A DNA stretch of 64,000 nt from Ceratobasidium sp. AG-K (Eukaryota; Basidiomycota; Agaricomycetes; Cantharellales; Ceratobasidiaceae): the NCBI GenBank assembly GCA_037039685.1, contig JAWNGF010000008.1:2108001-2172000 (forward strand). Direction: 5' to 3'. The notes below the pieces were generated by a model, which did not search any database, was not told where the DNA came from, and was given only the letters and a program-made list of their open reading frames with translations. Positions 32,400 to 43,858 of this stretch are shown here, in pieces. Both the position numbers and the translations under genes were made by a program. Numbering within the stretch: position 1 is the first letter of the stretch; the number at the start of each line of letters is the position of its first letter.

Positions 32400-32406
32400 G
32401 GGAAAA
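32400..32406 (+). promoter_or_regulatory. -1 frameshift heptamer G GGA AAA, element B
   Basis: gaa tcG GGA AAA gac in gag phase. After a -1 step the frame is open through RRHQGLLRSQV into pol. Gag stop TAA follows 18 nt later. Confidence 0.72.
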
Positions 32407-35400
32407 GACGTCACCAAGGCTTATTAAGGAGCCAAGTACTCGGTGACATATTAGCTAGTAATATGGATGAACTAGAAATCATGTCAATATCAAATGAAAA
32501 CCAATTATACCTTGATTTCACCGCTCACCCACTAGCTACTGCTCCTGGTTCTAAGTCAGTTAACAGATCAAAAAGATTCTCTGGACAAGCACTTCTTGAC
32601 TGCGGCGCAACCTCCTGTTTCATCAACCCTTCCCTAGCAAAAGAGGCAAACCTTCCCCTTTTCCAACACGAAAAACCCAAGACTCTGCGAGTTATAGACG
32701 GACGAGAAGTCTCGTCTGGAAAAGTCACCCACTATACCAAATTTAAACTTGTCATGGGAACACATTCCAGCGAAATAGAATGCCATGTTACAAACATTGG
32801 AAGACACCCTATCGTACTCGGGATGTCATGGCTCAAGAAACATAACCCACAAATTAATTGGAAAAATAGGACAATTGCATACACAAGCGAATTCTGCTCA
32901 AAAAACTGCCTAGAAGTCCCATCTACGCTCCAAATCGCAGCAGAAACTACATTACCAGAGGAATACAAAGAGTTCGCAGATGTGTTCGATGAGTCCAGAT
33001 TAGAAGAACTCCCACCTCACAGGCCAACTGACATTACGCTCGACCTCCTACCAGAAGCTAAACTAAAGCATGGCCCTATTTACAAAACATCTCCAGCTGA
33101 AGACAAAGAAATGAAGAAAGTACTAGAAACCCTTATCCGAAGGGGACACATTCAGATTTCTAAGTCTCCTTTGGCTTCCCCGGTTCTGTTTGTCAAAAAA
33201 CGACATCCAGAAGATCCAAACAACCCAGAATTACGTTTTTGCGTTGACTACAGATATGTGAATTCGCTATGCAAATTCAACGCAAGTGGAATACCTCTAT
33301 TGGATCAATGGTTAAGGGCCCTGGAAGGATTTGTCATTGGCACCACTCTAGACTTGGCACAAGGATTCCATCAAACCCGAATAGCAGCAGGCCATGAATG
33401 GAAAACAGCATTCAAAACTCAATACGGCATGTACGAATGGAAAGTCATGCCCTTCGGTCTCAAAAACGCTCCATCAAGCTTCCAGTCCCTAATGAACTCT
33501 ATATTCAGGGACATTATGGGGGTTTTTGTACTCATATACATTGATGATATCTTTGTTTTTTCCAAACGAGTCGAAGATCATCCAGGACACGTGAAAGAGG
33601 TGCTAAGAAGACTAAGGGAACACAAGCTGATTGCGAAATTGAGGAAATGCAAGTTCCACCAGACCAAACTGGACTGGGTAGGATTGGTCATTTCCAATAA
33701 AGGAATCGAAACGGATCAGGAAAAGGTCATGGCGGCTATGAATTGGAAAGCTCCCAAAAACGTCAAACAAGTTCAAGAATTCCTAGGATTCATCAATTTC
33801 TATTGAAGATTCATTCAAGACTTTGCCGGCAAAGCCAGACCTCTGTACAACCTACTTAAGAAGGATCAAAAGTGGCAGTGGACAAGCAAAGAACAAGAGG
33901 CCATGAATGCACTAAAAGAAGCTCTTAAAGTGGCACCTGTAATGATGCAGCCCGATCAGAATAAGGAATTTTTCCTCGAGACAGATGCGTCGGGATTTGC
34001 CACAGGAGCAGTTTTATCTCAGAAGGATGAAGAAGGGAAATTACACCCTGTAGCTTTTCTTTCTAAATCACTAAATCCGGCTGAGCGAAACTATGACATT
34101 TTCGACAAAGAACTATTGGCAATAATTAGAGCTTTCAAAGAATGGCGGCACTTACTTCAAGGCACAGAAAAAGCCATTCAAGTGATAACAGATCACAAAA
34201 AATTTTGGAATACTTCTCATCATCCAAACAATTGAATCAACGCCAAATCCGCTGGATGAATTTCTTGGTAGACTTCAACTTCCAAATCTTGTACAGGCCA
34301 GGAAGCCAAAACAAAAAAGCAGACATTCTCTCAAGGCGATATGACCTAGAACCTTTGGGGGGGGTAGAGAACCAAGTTCTCCTCAAACCAGACATTTTCA
34401 TTTCGGCTATTACCCCTGACCAGGAAATTAACGACCTAATCAGACAAGCAATCCTTGAAGATTCCAGATTAGAAGAAGCCCACAATAAGCTGAGAAACGG
34501 AGAAAAAGTCAAAGATTGGGAATACAGAGAAGGACTCCTAATGTTCAAAGGGAAGATCTTTGTCCCCAAGGATGAAACCATCAGAAACCTGATATTGGAA
34601 TCGCGCCATGACAATATTACAGCTGGGCATCCTGGACAAGCAAGAACATTAGAATTGGTCTCAAGAACTTACTACTGGCCAACCATGAAGAAATTTGTCA
34701 ACTCTTATGTGTCACACTGCGAAACATGCATTCGAATTAAACCATCGAACCAACTCCCCACAGGACTACTGCGTCCTTTACATATTCCTGAGAGACCCTG
34801 GGAAGAGATCTCCTATGACATGATTGTAGGGCTCCCAGAATCAGAAGGATATGACGCAATCTTGACAGTGGTAGATCGGTTCTCCAAGATGGCACACTAT
34901 ATCCCTTGCAAATCAACGGCCACAGCAGTAGACATAGCCAATATCTTCATTGCAAACATTTGGAAACTTCACGGCACCCCAAAAGCAACAGTCTCGGATA
35001 GAGGATCCACTTTCAACTCAAAGTTCATTAGGCATCTGTACAAACGGTTAGACGTAAAACCTACCTTCAGCACAGCCTACCATCCAAGGACAGACGGACA
35101 GTCAGAACGAGCAAACCAAGTCGTTGAAATCTTTATCAGGGCTTTTGTCAACCATAGGCAAAACGACTGGGTGGCCTTGCTCCCTATGGCAGAATTTGCT
35201 TACAACAATGGAATCCAAGCATCCACTGGCAAAACCCCTTTCCAAATCTGCCAGGGTTTCAACCCTAGAATGAACATCGGGGAAGAATCAGACTATACTG
35301 TTCCTGAAGCTGATGCCCATGCGGAATTCCTGTTGAAAGGATACGACGAAGTCAAAGCTGCCCTTATCCTAGCAAATCAGTCCTATAAATACTACTTTGA

Positions 35401-35863
35401 TAAAGGAGCCAAAGAACCAGAAGAGATAAACCCGGGGGATAAAGTCTGGCTTAATCATCAGAACATTTCCACAGACAGACCCTCAGTAAAACTCTCCCAC
35501 AAAGTTTTAGGCCCTTACAAAGTAATGGAAAAAGTAGGAACTCATGCCTTTAGACTGGAATTACCAAAATCAATGAAAGTTCATCCTGTCTTCCACGTCA
35601 TGCTGCTCAAGAAATTCCACTCTGATCCCCACGGCTGCGAACCCGCTCAACCACCCCCTATTGTCACACAAGATGGAGAGGAAGAATGGGAAGTCGAAGA
35701 GATCCTTAATTCCAAGAAAATCCGCCCTCAACTCCACTATTACGTTAAGTGGAAAGGATACTCTCATGCAGACAACTCTTGGCAGTCAAAGGAAGATCTC
35801 AAGAACGCTCCTGAACTGGTTGATAAATTTCACAAACTCCACCCCACCGCGCCAGGCCCTTAG
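32407..35863 (+). pseudogene. pol: Element B pol: PR-RT-RH-IN-chromodomain, one TGA and one frameshift
   Basis: Protease LLDCGATSCFI, reverse transcriptase YIDDIFVFSK, RNase H FLETDASGFATGAVLSQ, integrase zinc site HCETCIRIKPS, integrase core VVDRFSKMAHYIPC and AYHPRTDGQSERANQ, then a canonical chromodomain (LHYYVKWKGYSHADNSWQ) near the end. Lesions: TGA at 33804-33806 at a conserved Arg (FINFY|RF) and a frameshift at about 34195-34205 where an A run and a T run have each gained a base (ITDHK ... LEYF). Otherwise complete. The chromodomain may target integration to marked chromatin. Polypurine tract and 3' LTR follow within 10 bp. Confidence 0.9.
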
Positions 35864-35873
35864 GAGGGGGTAA

Positions 35874-36278
35874 TGTCATGAGCTGACTAAGCTCAGACAT
35901 TTTATTCCGATTTTATATCTTTTTTTCCGAACACTTTCCTTTTTTGGTACAAATGTCCTCTGGCGCTTAAACTTGTATCATGTGATGTATTTGTCTTTTC
36001 ATTTGATATTGGTGATGCTTCCGGAACTTCCAGAATGTCGAGTCATGTCTCTTATCTTGGTTGTACTCGGCTTTCCCACACTGATATATGATGACGTGGC
36101 ATGGTTCCCTCATGTATATAAACCCAGAGGTCAAGCCGGTTAACAACAGAGCTTGACCTCTTCTCCACTAGGACTTGCTAAATCAAATCCTCTTAACTAC
36201 CGCTACTCCTTGGGTTCTAAGACTTCTCCAAGTCGAACCCCTTAACTTTCATATACCTAATTAACCCAAGTCGGGACA
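35874..36278 (+). repeat. Element B 3' LTR
   Basis: 405 bp, ends TCGGGACA, followed by the target duplicate gtggc. Confidence 0.93.
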
Positions 36279-36387
36279 GTGGCAACGCGGCACAGGAAAG
36301 AACAAACAACACATAAACAGAACAACAACAAGAGAGCAGACGGGCAAGGTGCAAGGCGAGTCCAATGGAGAGAGCTGGCTCACAACA
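36279..36387 (-). repeat. Family-A solo LTR, right part
   Basis: Resumes the LTR interrupted at 21653 (GTGGCAACGCGGC...) and ends GGCTCACAACA, followed by agaat. Confidence 0.9.
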
Positions 36388-36487
36388 AGAATGCTGTGGG
36401 GGGCTCTGTAGCTTTGTTTTGCTCAGGAGTGCTCTGGAGCAGACCTTGGCTCCAGAGGACCCCAGATCATTTTTGATTTTTGCTGAG

Positions 36488-36916
36488 TGTCACAACCTCA
36501 TCTGCTTTCTCTTTGTTTTGCCTTATGTTTGGTCTCATTCTGCTTGCCTTGCTCATGTATGTGCCTCTTATGTAAGCCATGACTGTGGGACATGCCTGCC
36601 TGGCCTGGTCCCTTGTCTCCTTGGCCTCCATGGACTTATCCCATCTCCTTTGTTCTTTCCTTGCTTCTCTCTGACTCTTGCTTTCTCTCCTCTTGTTGCA
36701 ACTTTCTATTGTACATAGCCAGCATAGATGGTATATATACCAGCAACACAAGTCTTGTCTCCACAAGACTTGTTCTCTTGTTGTTTTCCCCATCCACTTG
36801 AGTGTCTGCTTAGCTTAGGCCTAAGAGCCACTCATTAACCTTCTTTGTTGTCCCAACCACTGTCCTCATCCCCTGACTGACCCTTGGCATCATCAGGTCT
36901 GACTAGGGTTGTGACA
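36488..36916. repeat. Solo LTR of a separate family (F)
   Basis: 429 bp bounded by TGTCACAACC and GGTTGTGACA with perfect 5-bp flanking duplications ctgag (36483-36487 and 36917-36921). A TATATATACC box with AACACAAGTCTTGTC nearby is inside. No internal element, so it is a recombination product. Confidence 0.85.
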
Positions 36917-37164
36917 CTGAGTTTTAGACATCTCTATGATGTAGAGCACCTCTATGAACTTATGTACAATTTTGCAACCATCCTGAGTGTATATACAAAG
37001 GTATCTATGTTTGTACAATTTAATTGTGAGCTGATTTGCTCACATAGCCATCCAGAAATATTCTCATAAGCCTGTAAACAAATGGGCTGTAACCATGAAT
37101 TTTTTGCCAAATTTTAGATGCAATAGCAAGGAAGATATAGAGTAACCTTTGAACAGGACTTGAA
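36917..37164. other. unassigned repeat-region spacer
   Basis: About 250 bp of AT-rich sequence between two solo LTRs; no ORF or repeat structure recognised. Confidence 0.4.
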
Positions 37165-37264
37165 TGTCACAACCCAGTGAGAAAAGGCCTGTAAGGACAA
37201 ATGAGCAGCTCTAAGGCCTTAGATTTCACTGACAGGCTCCAAAGACATTGGACAACCTCCTCAT
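37165..37264. repeat. Element D-like LTR fragment
   Basis: TGTCACAACC ... GAGCAGCTCT ... CAGGCTCCAAAGA ... CCTCCTCA matches the start of the element D LTR (59969 onward and 46355 onward) with substitutions. It is interrupted by the family-C solo LTR that follows; the other end was not located. Confidence 0.6.
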
Positions 37265-37750
37265 TGTTGCAACCCAACACTATCATGGTTGCCAACTGAA
37301 ACTGTATGTGCACAAGACAAGGCTCAAAGAGACCTGGCACCCAAAAGACTGTGGACCGTAGACTGTGGACCGTAGACTGTGAATGGCACTAAGACCTGAG
37401 GACCCAAGGTAACCCTGAGGGAAACCCAGTGAGGGACCGTGTGTTGGGGAAATGATGAGGAAAAACAAGATGGGGATACCATGCTTGTTGTTGCCTCAAT
37501 ATATATTCAGAAACAACATGAGTCATAAAGAACAACCAATCAGAGTGCTCTATGAGTCATGTCCTATAAAGGAACATGACTTGCCAAGAAAGGAAGTTGC
37601 AAGACAACAAAAGAGAGAAGCAGCATAAGGCTACACAAGAACAAAAGAGAACAGAACAGTGGAAGACACAACAAAGGGAAACATAAACAATGGAAGCAGA
37701 CAGATCACAGCCACACAACAGAGTCCATGGAGGGACCACAGGTCATGACA
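37265..37750 (-). repeat. Family-C solo LTR
   Basis: Inverse of the element C LTR: starts TGTTGCAACCC and ends GGTCATGACA, 486 bp, with ctcat/ctcaa flanks (one mismatch). Contains a 14-bp tandem repeat, GACTGTGGACCGTA twice plus a partial copy at 37347-37381. Confidence 0.8.
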
Positions 37751-38160
37751 CTCAAGGTGTAGTACAGTGTCCTGACTCGACAATTAGGTAGCTAAAGGTA
37801 TAGTTAAGAAGCTCAATTGCAAATGTGCAAGAGCTTAAGGGACAGCAATGATTGAGATAGATATGTGACTTTGGCAAGTCCTATGGAAAGGAGGTCAAGC
37901 CATGTTGTTTACAGGCTTGCCCTCCTAGTATATATACATGATGAAGCACTGCACTGTATCAACAGTGGCAATGTGGGGAATCCTTATCTATATCCAATAC
38001 ATGATCCAATTTGATATGACTTGGTGTATCAGAAGCACCACTAATTGCCAAAGGAAAAACAAATGTATCACATGATTTAGACAAGACAAATGTACCAAGA
38101 AGGGAAAGTGTATTGGAAAAAAGATATAAATTCAGAATAAATGTTATGAGGTCATAACAT
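37751..38160. other. degraded repeat sequence
   Basis: Begins with sequence resembling the continuation of the D-type LTR (ctca...ggt.gtag) and then loses similarity. No gene seen. Confidence 0.35.
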
Positions 38161-38452
38161 TGATAGAGCCACATTTGGACATTGGAGGGGTAATGTGATT
38201 GATAGGGCTGGTGCATATGAGTGAATTTATAGTTCAACCAAGAAAATCCAACAAGCATTTTCTGAGATATGGGAGCTCAAAGTTGCCAATTTTGGGCCAT
38301 TTCAGCCAAAAGTGCTGAAAATGGGTGACATTGAGTGCCCATATCTCAGAAACTGCTCATTGGAGTTTCTTGGTTAAACTATAAATTCACTTGTATGCAC
38401 CAGCTCTACAAATCATATTACTCCTCCAACGTCCAAATGCAGCTCTATCATA
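38161..38452. repeat. Foldback/hairpin element
   Basis: Two arms of about 112 bp (38161-38273 and 38338-38452) are inverted copies, roughly 85% alike by eye, around a 64-bp loop. Matching blocks include TTTGGAC.TTGGAGG.GTAAT and GTGAATTTATAGTT.AACCAAGAAA. There is no coding capacity; probably a foldback MITE. Confidence 0.75.
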
Positions 38453-39148
38453 GACCTGGAAACCACCCCCTGTTCTGCTTTGGCACCCCTGATCTAGGGG
38501 CTTGCTCTTTTGCTCCACAACACTAATAAAAGAGATGTTAAGCTAGCTAAAGTATAATACACATTCACTCTCAGATTGCCAGAAGCTCCCTGTACTGTGC
38601 TATGGGTCAAACACAGGTGGGGCAAGATCTCACAACCTGCTCAGAGAAGGTGTTGTAGGCTACTTCTTGGTGGCTATGAGACAAGCCGCAAGGGAGAGTG
38701 GACAGCACTAAGACCTAAGTGACCTCTTGAACTGCAACACACTTAAGTGTCTGTAGGCTCTTGAGGGTAGGGGTGGTTCTAAGTGTCACTCAAAGGGGGT
38801 GTTTTGACAAGACAAAACAAGCTGGGGTTACCAGGCTTGTTGGTCCTCTATATATATTCAGAAAGTGGCCAAGTCATACAAGGCACAGCCACACAAGTCA
38901 TACACAACAGCCAGTCAGGAGTGTCCATGTGAGTCATGCTGTATGAACAGACATGACTTGTACAAAGCACAGCCACGTTACACAGAGTAACAGAGACAAC
39001 CACAAGAAGGTGGCAACATGGTAAACAGAAACGGAAACGCAACACAAAGGAAGATACAGGCAGGCGAGACAACAGACAAGACAATGGAGGGAGCTGGCTC
39101 ACAACATTACTCCCCCCTAAGAGTCCATCTAGGGGACCTGGATGGGCT

Positions 39149-39913
39149 CTACTGGATCTTGCAATCCTTGCTTTTTGCAAGCATGTGTTCTTCCAGCCCC
39201 TTGTCCTTGTTGATGGTCAGATCAATGGGATTGAACACAGTGTTACCTGGTTTGTCCAAGAACTTTTCCCATTCTTCCCATGTCTCCTCCCTTGTCCAGT
39301 TGGCCTTGGACCAGTCCAAAACCCTCTTCTGAGCCTCCACGAACTCCTCATCCCATTGTTGCATGTCTGGTTCTGCCTCCTTCCATGCTGACATGTCTGC
39401 CTCCTCCCACTTCCACCAGTTTGGCACCCATTCAAACTTTTCCTTCTGATACCTCCCCCTTTCCATCTTCCAGTTGCTCAGGTCCCTCTTGTAGTTGGCG
39501 TCCCAGGCGTTGTTCCACCTAGGTCGGAGCGTTGGTTGTCTTCCATTGTACCCTGGTACCCACTTGCTCGAGTATGTGCATTCTTGTCCCCATTCAACGA
39601 CCCCAAGCATATGGGTGGAGAGGAGAACAACCTCCAAGACCTGGAATGCGGCGCATCCTCAACAAACAAAGATGTCCTTCCATAGGAGTTGCATGCATGT
39701 TGGCCATTTCTTTCCGACCCACTGGAATTCTCCCAGGTCTGAGTGTAGGATGTTGTCTGACGCCCTGAAATGCATTCTCCCAGAGCTCTGCTGCGACCTC
39801 TTGAAGATGTAGAGAGCGGCTCCGGCATTGAGGATCCTTGCAGTAGCAAAGGCGGGTCCTTTGAGGACGCAGACAAGGTTGTTGGAGATGGTGGCATGGG
39901 TAACGGCAGGCAT
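39149..39913 (-). pseudogene. Accessory ORF of A copy 2, one TGA
   Basis: ATG at 39913 (MPAVTHATISNNL), same length and frame as the element A accessory ORF. Broken only by TGA at 39659-39661 where A has CGA (FVC then GCAAFQV), a CpG transition. The C-terminal Trp-rich half is preserved (VPNWWKWEEADMSAWKEAE). Confidence 0.75.
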
Positions 39914-41646
39914 TGTGGAGAGCAAAAAAGATTTAGAGTGTAGAGTTGCAAGTGTTTTTTGGAGTAGTAGCAAGTTTTGCAGATATTGCAACCAATTGCG
40001 CCCCTCCTGCCTTTTATCTTCCCTGGAACATAGTTGGATGGTGTGGGAGCTTTGGGGTGTCGGCGTAAAAGATCCTTGATGATCCTTGACAGGTGACCAA
40101 AATCTTCTGCTCTTTGCTCCGTGTCTTCTTTGTCTCTGTAACCCTTCCATCTGACCTTGTAAAAGAGTCCATCCTTTGTTTCCTTCCAGTCCAGGATCTT
40201 TTCTACTTCATATTCTTCTTCCCCTTCTTCTGTTATGATTGGCAGTGGTCGGGCCTGGTTTTGTCTGAATTCTGTGTCTTCTTTGAAAGGGCTGAGCAAG
40301 TCAATGTGAAAAACAGGGTGTACCCTCATTGTTGCCGGTAGAATGAGCTCATAAGCATGTGACCCTATTTTTTGCTTCACCACAAATGGCCCGTGTTTTT
40401 TGTTATCCAGCTTCCTTGAAGGTCTTTTTGTTTGGATGTTTCTTCCCAGTAACCATGCTAGTTCTCCTTCTTGGTACTCATTCTTTGGACTTTCTTCCGG
40501 TAGCCTTTGTCTTTCCATGGACGCGATTGCTTCATTGTGGACGCTGCGCCATTTTTCCATGATTCTGTTTGCTTTGGGAACCGTTGTCTCTTCCAAAGAA
40601 ATGTTCCACAGTGGCTCCCTGCCATAGACTATTGTGAAAGGGGAATTACCTGTTACACGGTGCTTCTGCAGATTATAACTGAACTCTGCAATTGGTAACA
40701 AGTCCGCCCAATTGTCCTGCCGGTAGTTGACAAAGGATTGTAGCCAGCCTTCCATCCACTGGTTGATTCTTTCCGTTATCCCATCTGTTTGGGGGTGGTA
40801 GGCAGTGCTGAAACTTGGGCTAGTTCCAATTCTCTTGTAGATGGCCTTCATTAGTCTTGAATTAAAAGTAGTTCCTTGGTCGGAGATAGTGCTTTTAGGG
40901 AAACCATGTAACTTCCAAACATTTGTGACAAAGAGATTTGCAAGGTCACTTGCTGTGTGAGATTCTTTGCAGGGTATGAAATGCGCCATTCTTGAGAATC
41001 GGTCCACCACTACCATGATGCTGTCTGACCCCTTGGATTTTGGCAATTTTACCACAAAGTTGAAAGCTATGTCTTCCCAGGGTCCGTTTGGAGTTTCCAG
41101 TGGCTTGATTGGGACTATTGACTTTGATCCCTTTGTGCGCTGGCAAGTTTTGCAGGATTCCACATATCTGTTTATGCTTTGCTTCATCCCTGGCCAGAAG
41201 TATCTCCTTGATATTCGTTCCAACGTCCTAGCCTGTCCTTGGTGACCTGCGATCCTTGAGTTGTGGTGAATTCGCATGATGGCCAATCTGGCTTCCTTGT
41301 CTTCTGGTACGTAAATCCTTCCTTTGAACCATAATAGTCCTTCCTTGAAATTGTAATCTCTTGTACTGTGTTGCAGGGTTTTTGGTAGCAATTCCTTTGA
41401 TTCGCAGATTTCTTTGATTTGTGCCAACCCTTCATCTGTTTCCTGTGCTTCTTTAATTGTTGCTATGATGTCTGTGTCTACCGGCCCCATAAATCCTTTA
41501 AACCTTTTGACGGATATCATAACTTGTTCAGGTGTGGGGATATCTTCATGGTCAGATTGTCTTGACAGTAGGTCCAGTTTTGATGAAAGGATTCCAGGGC
41601 GGTATATGATATCAAAGTTGTAGGAGGCCAGTAATTGATGCCATCT

Positions 41647-42104
41647 TGTTGTGAGCCTTGCTCACTCCATCAGACTCATCTGCGTCTGGCCCTGTCTTGT
41701 GGCTGCGTATGTTATGTTTTGTTTCTCTTTTCCCGCCGCTTTGCCACCTTCTTGTGGTTTTCCTGTTACATTGTGTAACACGGCTGTGCTTTGTATGAGT
41801 CATGTCTGTTCATACAGCATGACTCACTCAGACACTCCTGACTGGCTTGTATGTATGACTTGTGCGGCTGTGCCTTGTATGACTCAGCTGTTTCCTGAAT
41901 ATATATAGAGGACCAACAAGCCTGGTAACCCCAGCTTGTTTTGTCTTGTCAAAACATCCCTTTGAGTGACACTTAGAAACACCCCTACCCTTAAGGGCCT
42001 ACAGACACTTAAGTGTGTTGCGGTTCAAGAGGTTCCTTAGGTCTTAGTGCCGTCCACTCTCCCTCACGGCTTGTCTCATAGCCATCAAGAAGTAGCTTAC
42101 GACA
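41647..42104 (+). repeat. Family-A solo LTR inside pol of A copy 2
   Basis: 458 bp, opposite orientation to its host, perfect catct duplications (41642-41646 and 42105-42109). Confidence 0.92.
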
Positions 42105-43858
42105 CATCTTGCGTGTCGACAGTTGAATGTCCTTGCTTCTTTCCAGAACTGTAGGTTCCTGTGATTGGTGTAGATAGTGATAGGATCCTTTGTTCCTTCA
42201 AGGTAAAGCCTCCAGTGTGTCAAAGATTCTATGATTGCCATAAGTTCTTTGTCGTGGACATTGTAGTTGAGTTGAGCCTCGTTGAAGGATTTTGATAGGA
42301 AAGCGATAGGGTGTAGGTAGCCATCGTCTTGTCTTTGAGAGAGGATTGCTCCCATTGCTACTCCACTTGCGTCCGTTTCCAAAAAAAAAAGGTTTGTCAG
42401 GGTTGGGGTGGCGTAGTGTGGGTTCCCTGCTAATTTCTGTTTTTAGGGCCTCAAATGCTTCCTGCTGATCATTTCCCCATTCCCATTTGTTATCCTTTCT
42501 TGTCAAGGTCATCAAAGGTTTTGCTAGTTGGCTAAAATTTGGTACGAATCTTTGATAGAAGTTGGCAAATCCTAGGAATGCTTGAACCTGCTTGACTGTC
42601 TTTGGTTCCTTCCATTCCTTTATTGCCTTGACCTTCTCTTCCTCCATTGAGATGCCTGTGTTGCTGATTCAAAGCCCGGTATATGTTAACCTGGTGACAA
42701 AGAATTCGCATTTTGGGAGTTTTGCAAACAGGTTTTCATCCAGTCAGATCTTCAGCACCTTCCTGATGTCCACAGTATGTTGACTTCTGTTCTTAGAGAA
42801 GACCAAGATGTCATCAATGTATACTATTACACATACATCGATAAGGTTGTGGAAGATGTGGTTCATGTATCTTTGGAACATGGTGGGCGTGTTCTTTAGT
42901 CCAAATGGCATGACAACATATTCGAACAGTCCTTCCTTGGTTCTGAAAGCTGTCTTCCATTCATCCCCTTCCCTTATCCTGATATTGTTGAATCCCATGC
43001 ATAGATTGATTTTGGAGAAGATTGTTGCGTCCTTGATTTTGTCCAAGAGGTTTTCCATCAGTGGCATTGGGAACCTGTCATCTTTTGTGATTGCATTTAC
43101 CCCCCTGAGATCTTGAACAAGCTGTAATTGGCGTACAGCTTCTGGGTTTTTTGGATCAATCGCCTTTTTTACAAAGAAACAGGGTGATGTGATGGGTGAT
43201 TTGCTTGGTCGGATTTTTCTGGCTGCGATTTCCTTGTCCAGGTATTCTCTTAGCGCGATTGACTTGGCTGGAGAGAGCGGGATTGCTCTGGCTGGTTTCG
43301 GAAGTTCAGCTCCTTCCTTAAAGTCAATGGCGCAGTCATATTGGTGGTGATCCGGGATCCTTTTGAGTTTTTCTTTGCTAAAAACGTTGGTAAATTCATT
43401 GAATTCTTCAGGTAAGTTGTCTATCAAGGCTGTTCTTGCTTGGATGGGTTCTGGTTGCCATGATATGTGCTTTGTTTTCCAGTTGATAACGGGGTTTGCT
43501 TCTTCTAACCATTCTAGTCCTAGGATAAGCTTGGTTTCCCCAGTGGGCATAGCAAAGAAGACTTGTTTGAAGGTTCTTCCCTCTACTTCTAGTTCTATCT
43601 TGGCCTTGAAACGTATTTGGTGGGACAGCTCCTTTCCTTGGATGCCAATTACTCTCCATGGGGTGGAAAGTTCAATGAGTGGGATATTGTTGGAGCAAGC
43701 CCAGGAGATATCCAAGAAGTTTTTTGATGCTCCCAAATCAACAAGGGTTGGGATAGGGTCTGTGATTCCGGCAATGTTTGAGTAAACAATGGTTGATTCA
43801 TTTGTTGCTCTAAAGTACACTGATTTGTTTGCCAGTTCTTTGGTCTCTCCACACACAG

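Larger units (their letters stand above)
30614..32427 (+). pseudogene. gag: Element B gag, one TGA and one LTR insertion
   Basis: ATG at 30614 (MSRAPSPSQGGF). Capsid domain visible as MHPPEEFSGDVDKFDEFKSQ ... YRQLYKKLIQKNSVQDYL. TGA at 31310-31312 interrupts the frame, which continues unchanged (VLRDDFYDGLKDEFK). Before the zinc knuckle there is a compact beta-rich stretch (RFNVNDRVFMSKPTGG ... ISWDDGTKGNVPFGAI) that resembles a Tudor/SH3-like barrel. A reverse-oriented family-A solo LTR (31724-32179) splits the coding region just after it. The frame then resumes through CFTCGGKGHSARVC and ends at TAA 32425-32427, 18 nt past the heptamer. Retrotransposon capsid precursor, not functional as it stands. 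Confidence 0.85.
21654..36278 (+). mobile_element. Ty3/Gypsy element B (nested insertions inside)
   Basis: Chromodomain Gypsy element with two 405-bp LTRs (21654-22058 and 35874-36278) flanked by gtggc on both sides. The LTRs begin TGTCATGAGC, end CGGGACA and differ at only three positions seen by eye, all CpG transitions, so B is young. Order: LTR, self-primer binding site, long AUG-free leader, ORF0a/ORF0b, gag, pol (PR-RT-RH-IN-chromodomain), polypurine tract (AGGAGGGGGTAA at 35862-35873), LTR. It was later hit by element A (23372-30597) and a family-A solo LTR (31724-32179). Without these two insertions it is about 6.9 kb. Two in-frame TGA codons and one homopolymer frameshift mean it is probably not autonomous now. 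Confidence 0.93.

Noticed and set aside
37347..37381. 14-bp tandem repeat considered as a CRISPR-like or regulatory array
   Set aside because: Only two and a half direct copies without spacers, inside a solo LTR; a simple local duplication. No CRISPR array exists in the window.
38848..39180. Repeated ORFs rich in Cys/Leu/Ser (also at 46091-46345 and 31358-31852 end) within family-A LTRs
   Set aside because: These are antisense or read-through frames of the LTR itself; the same peptide recurs at each LTR and breaks in diverged copies.
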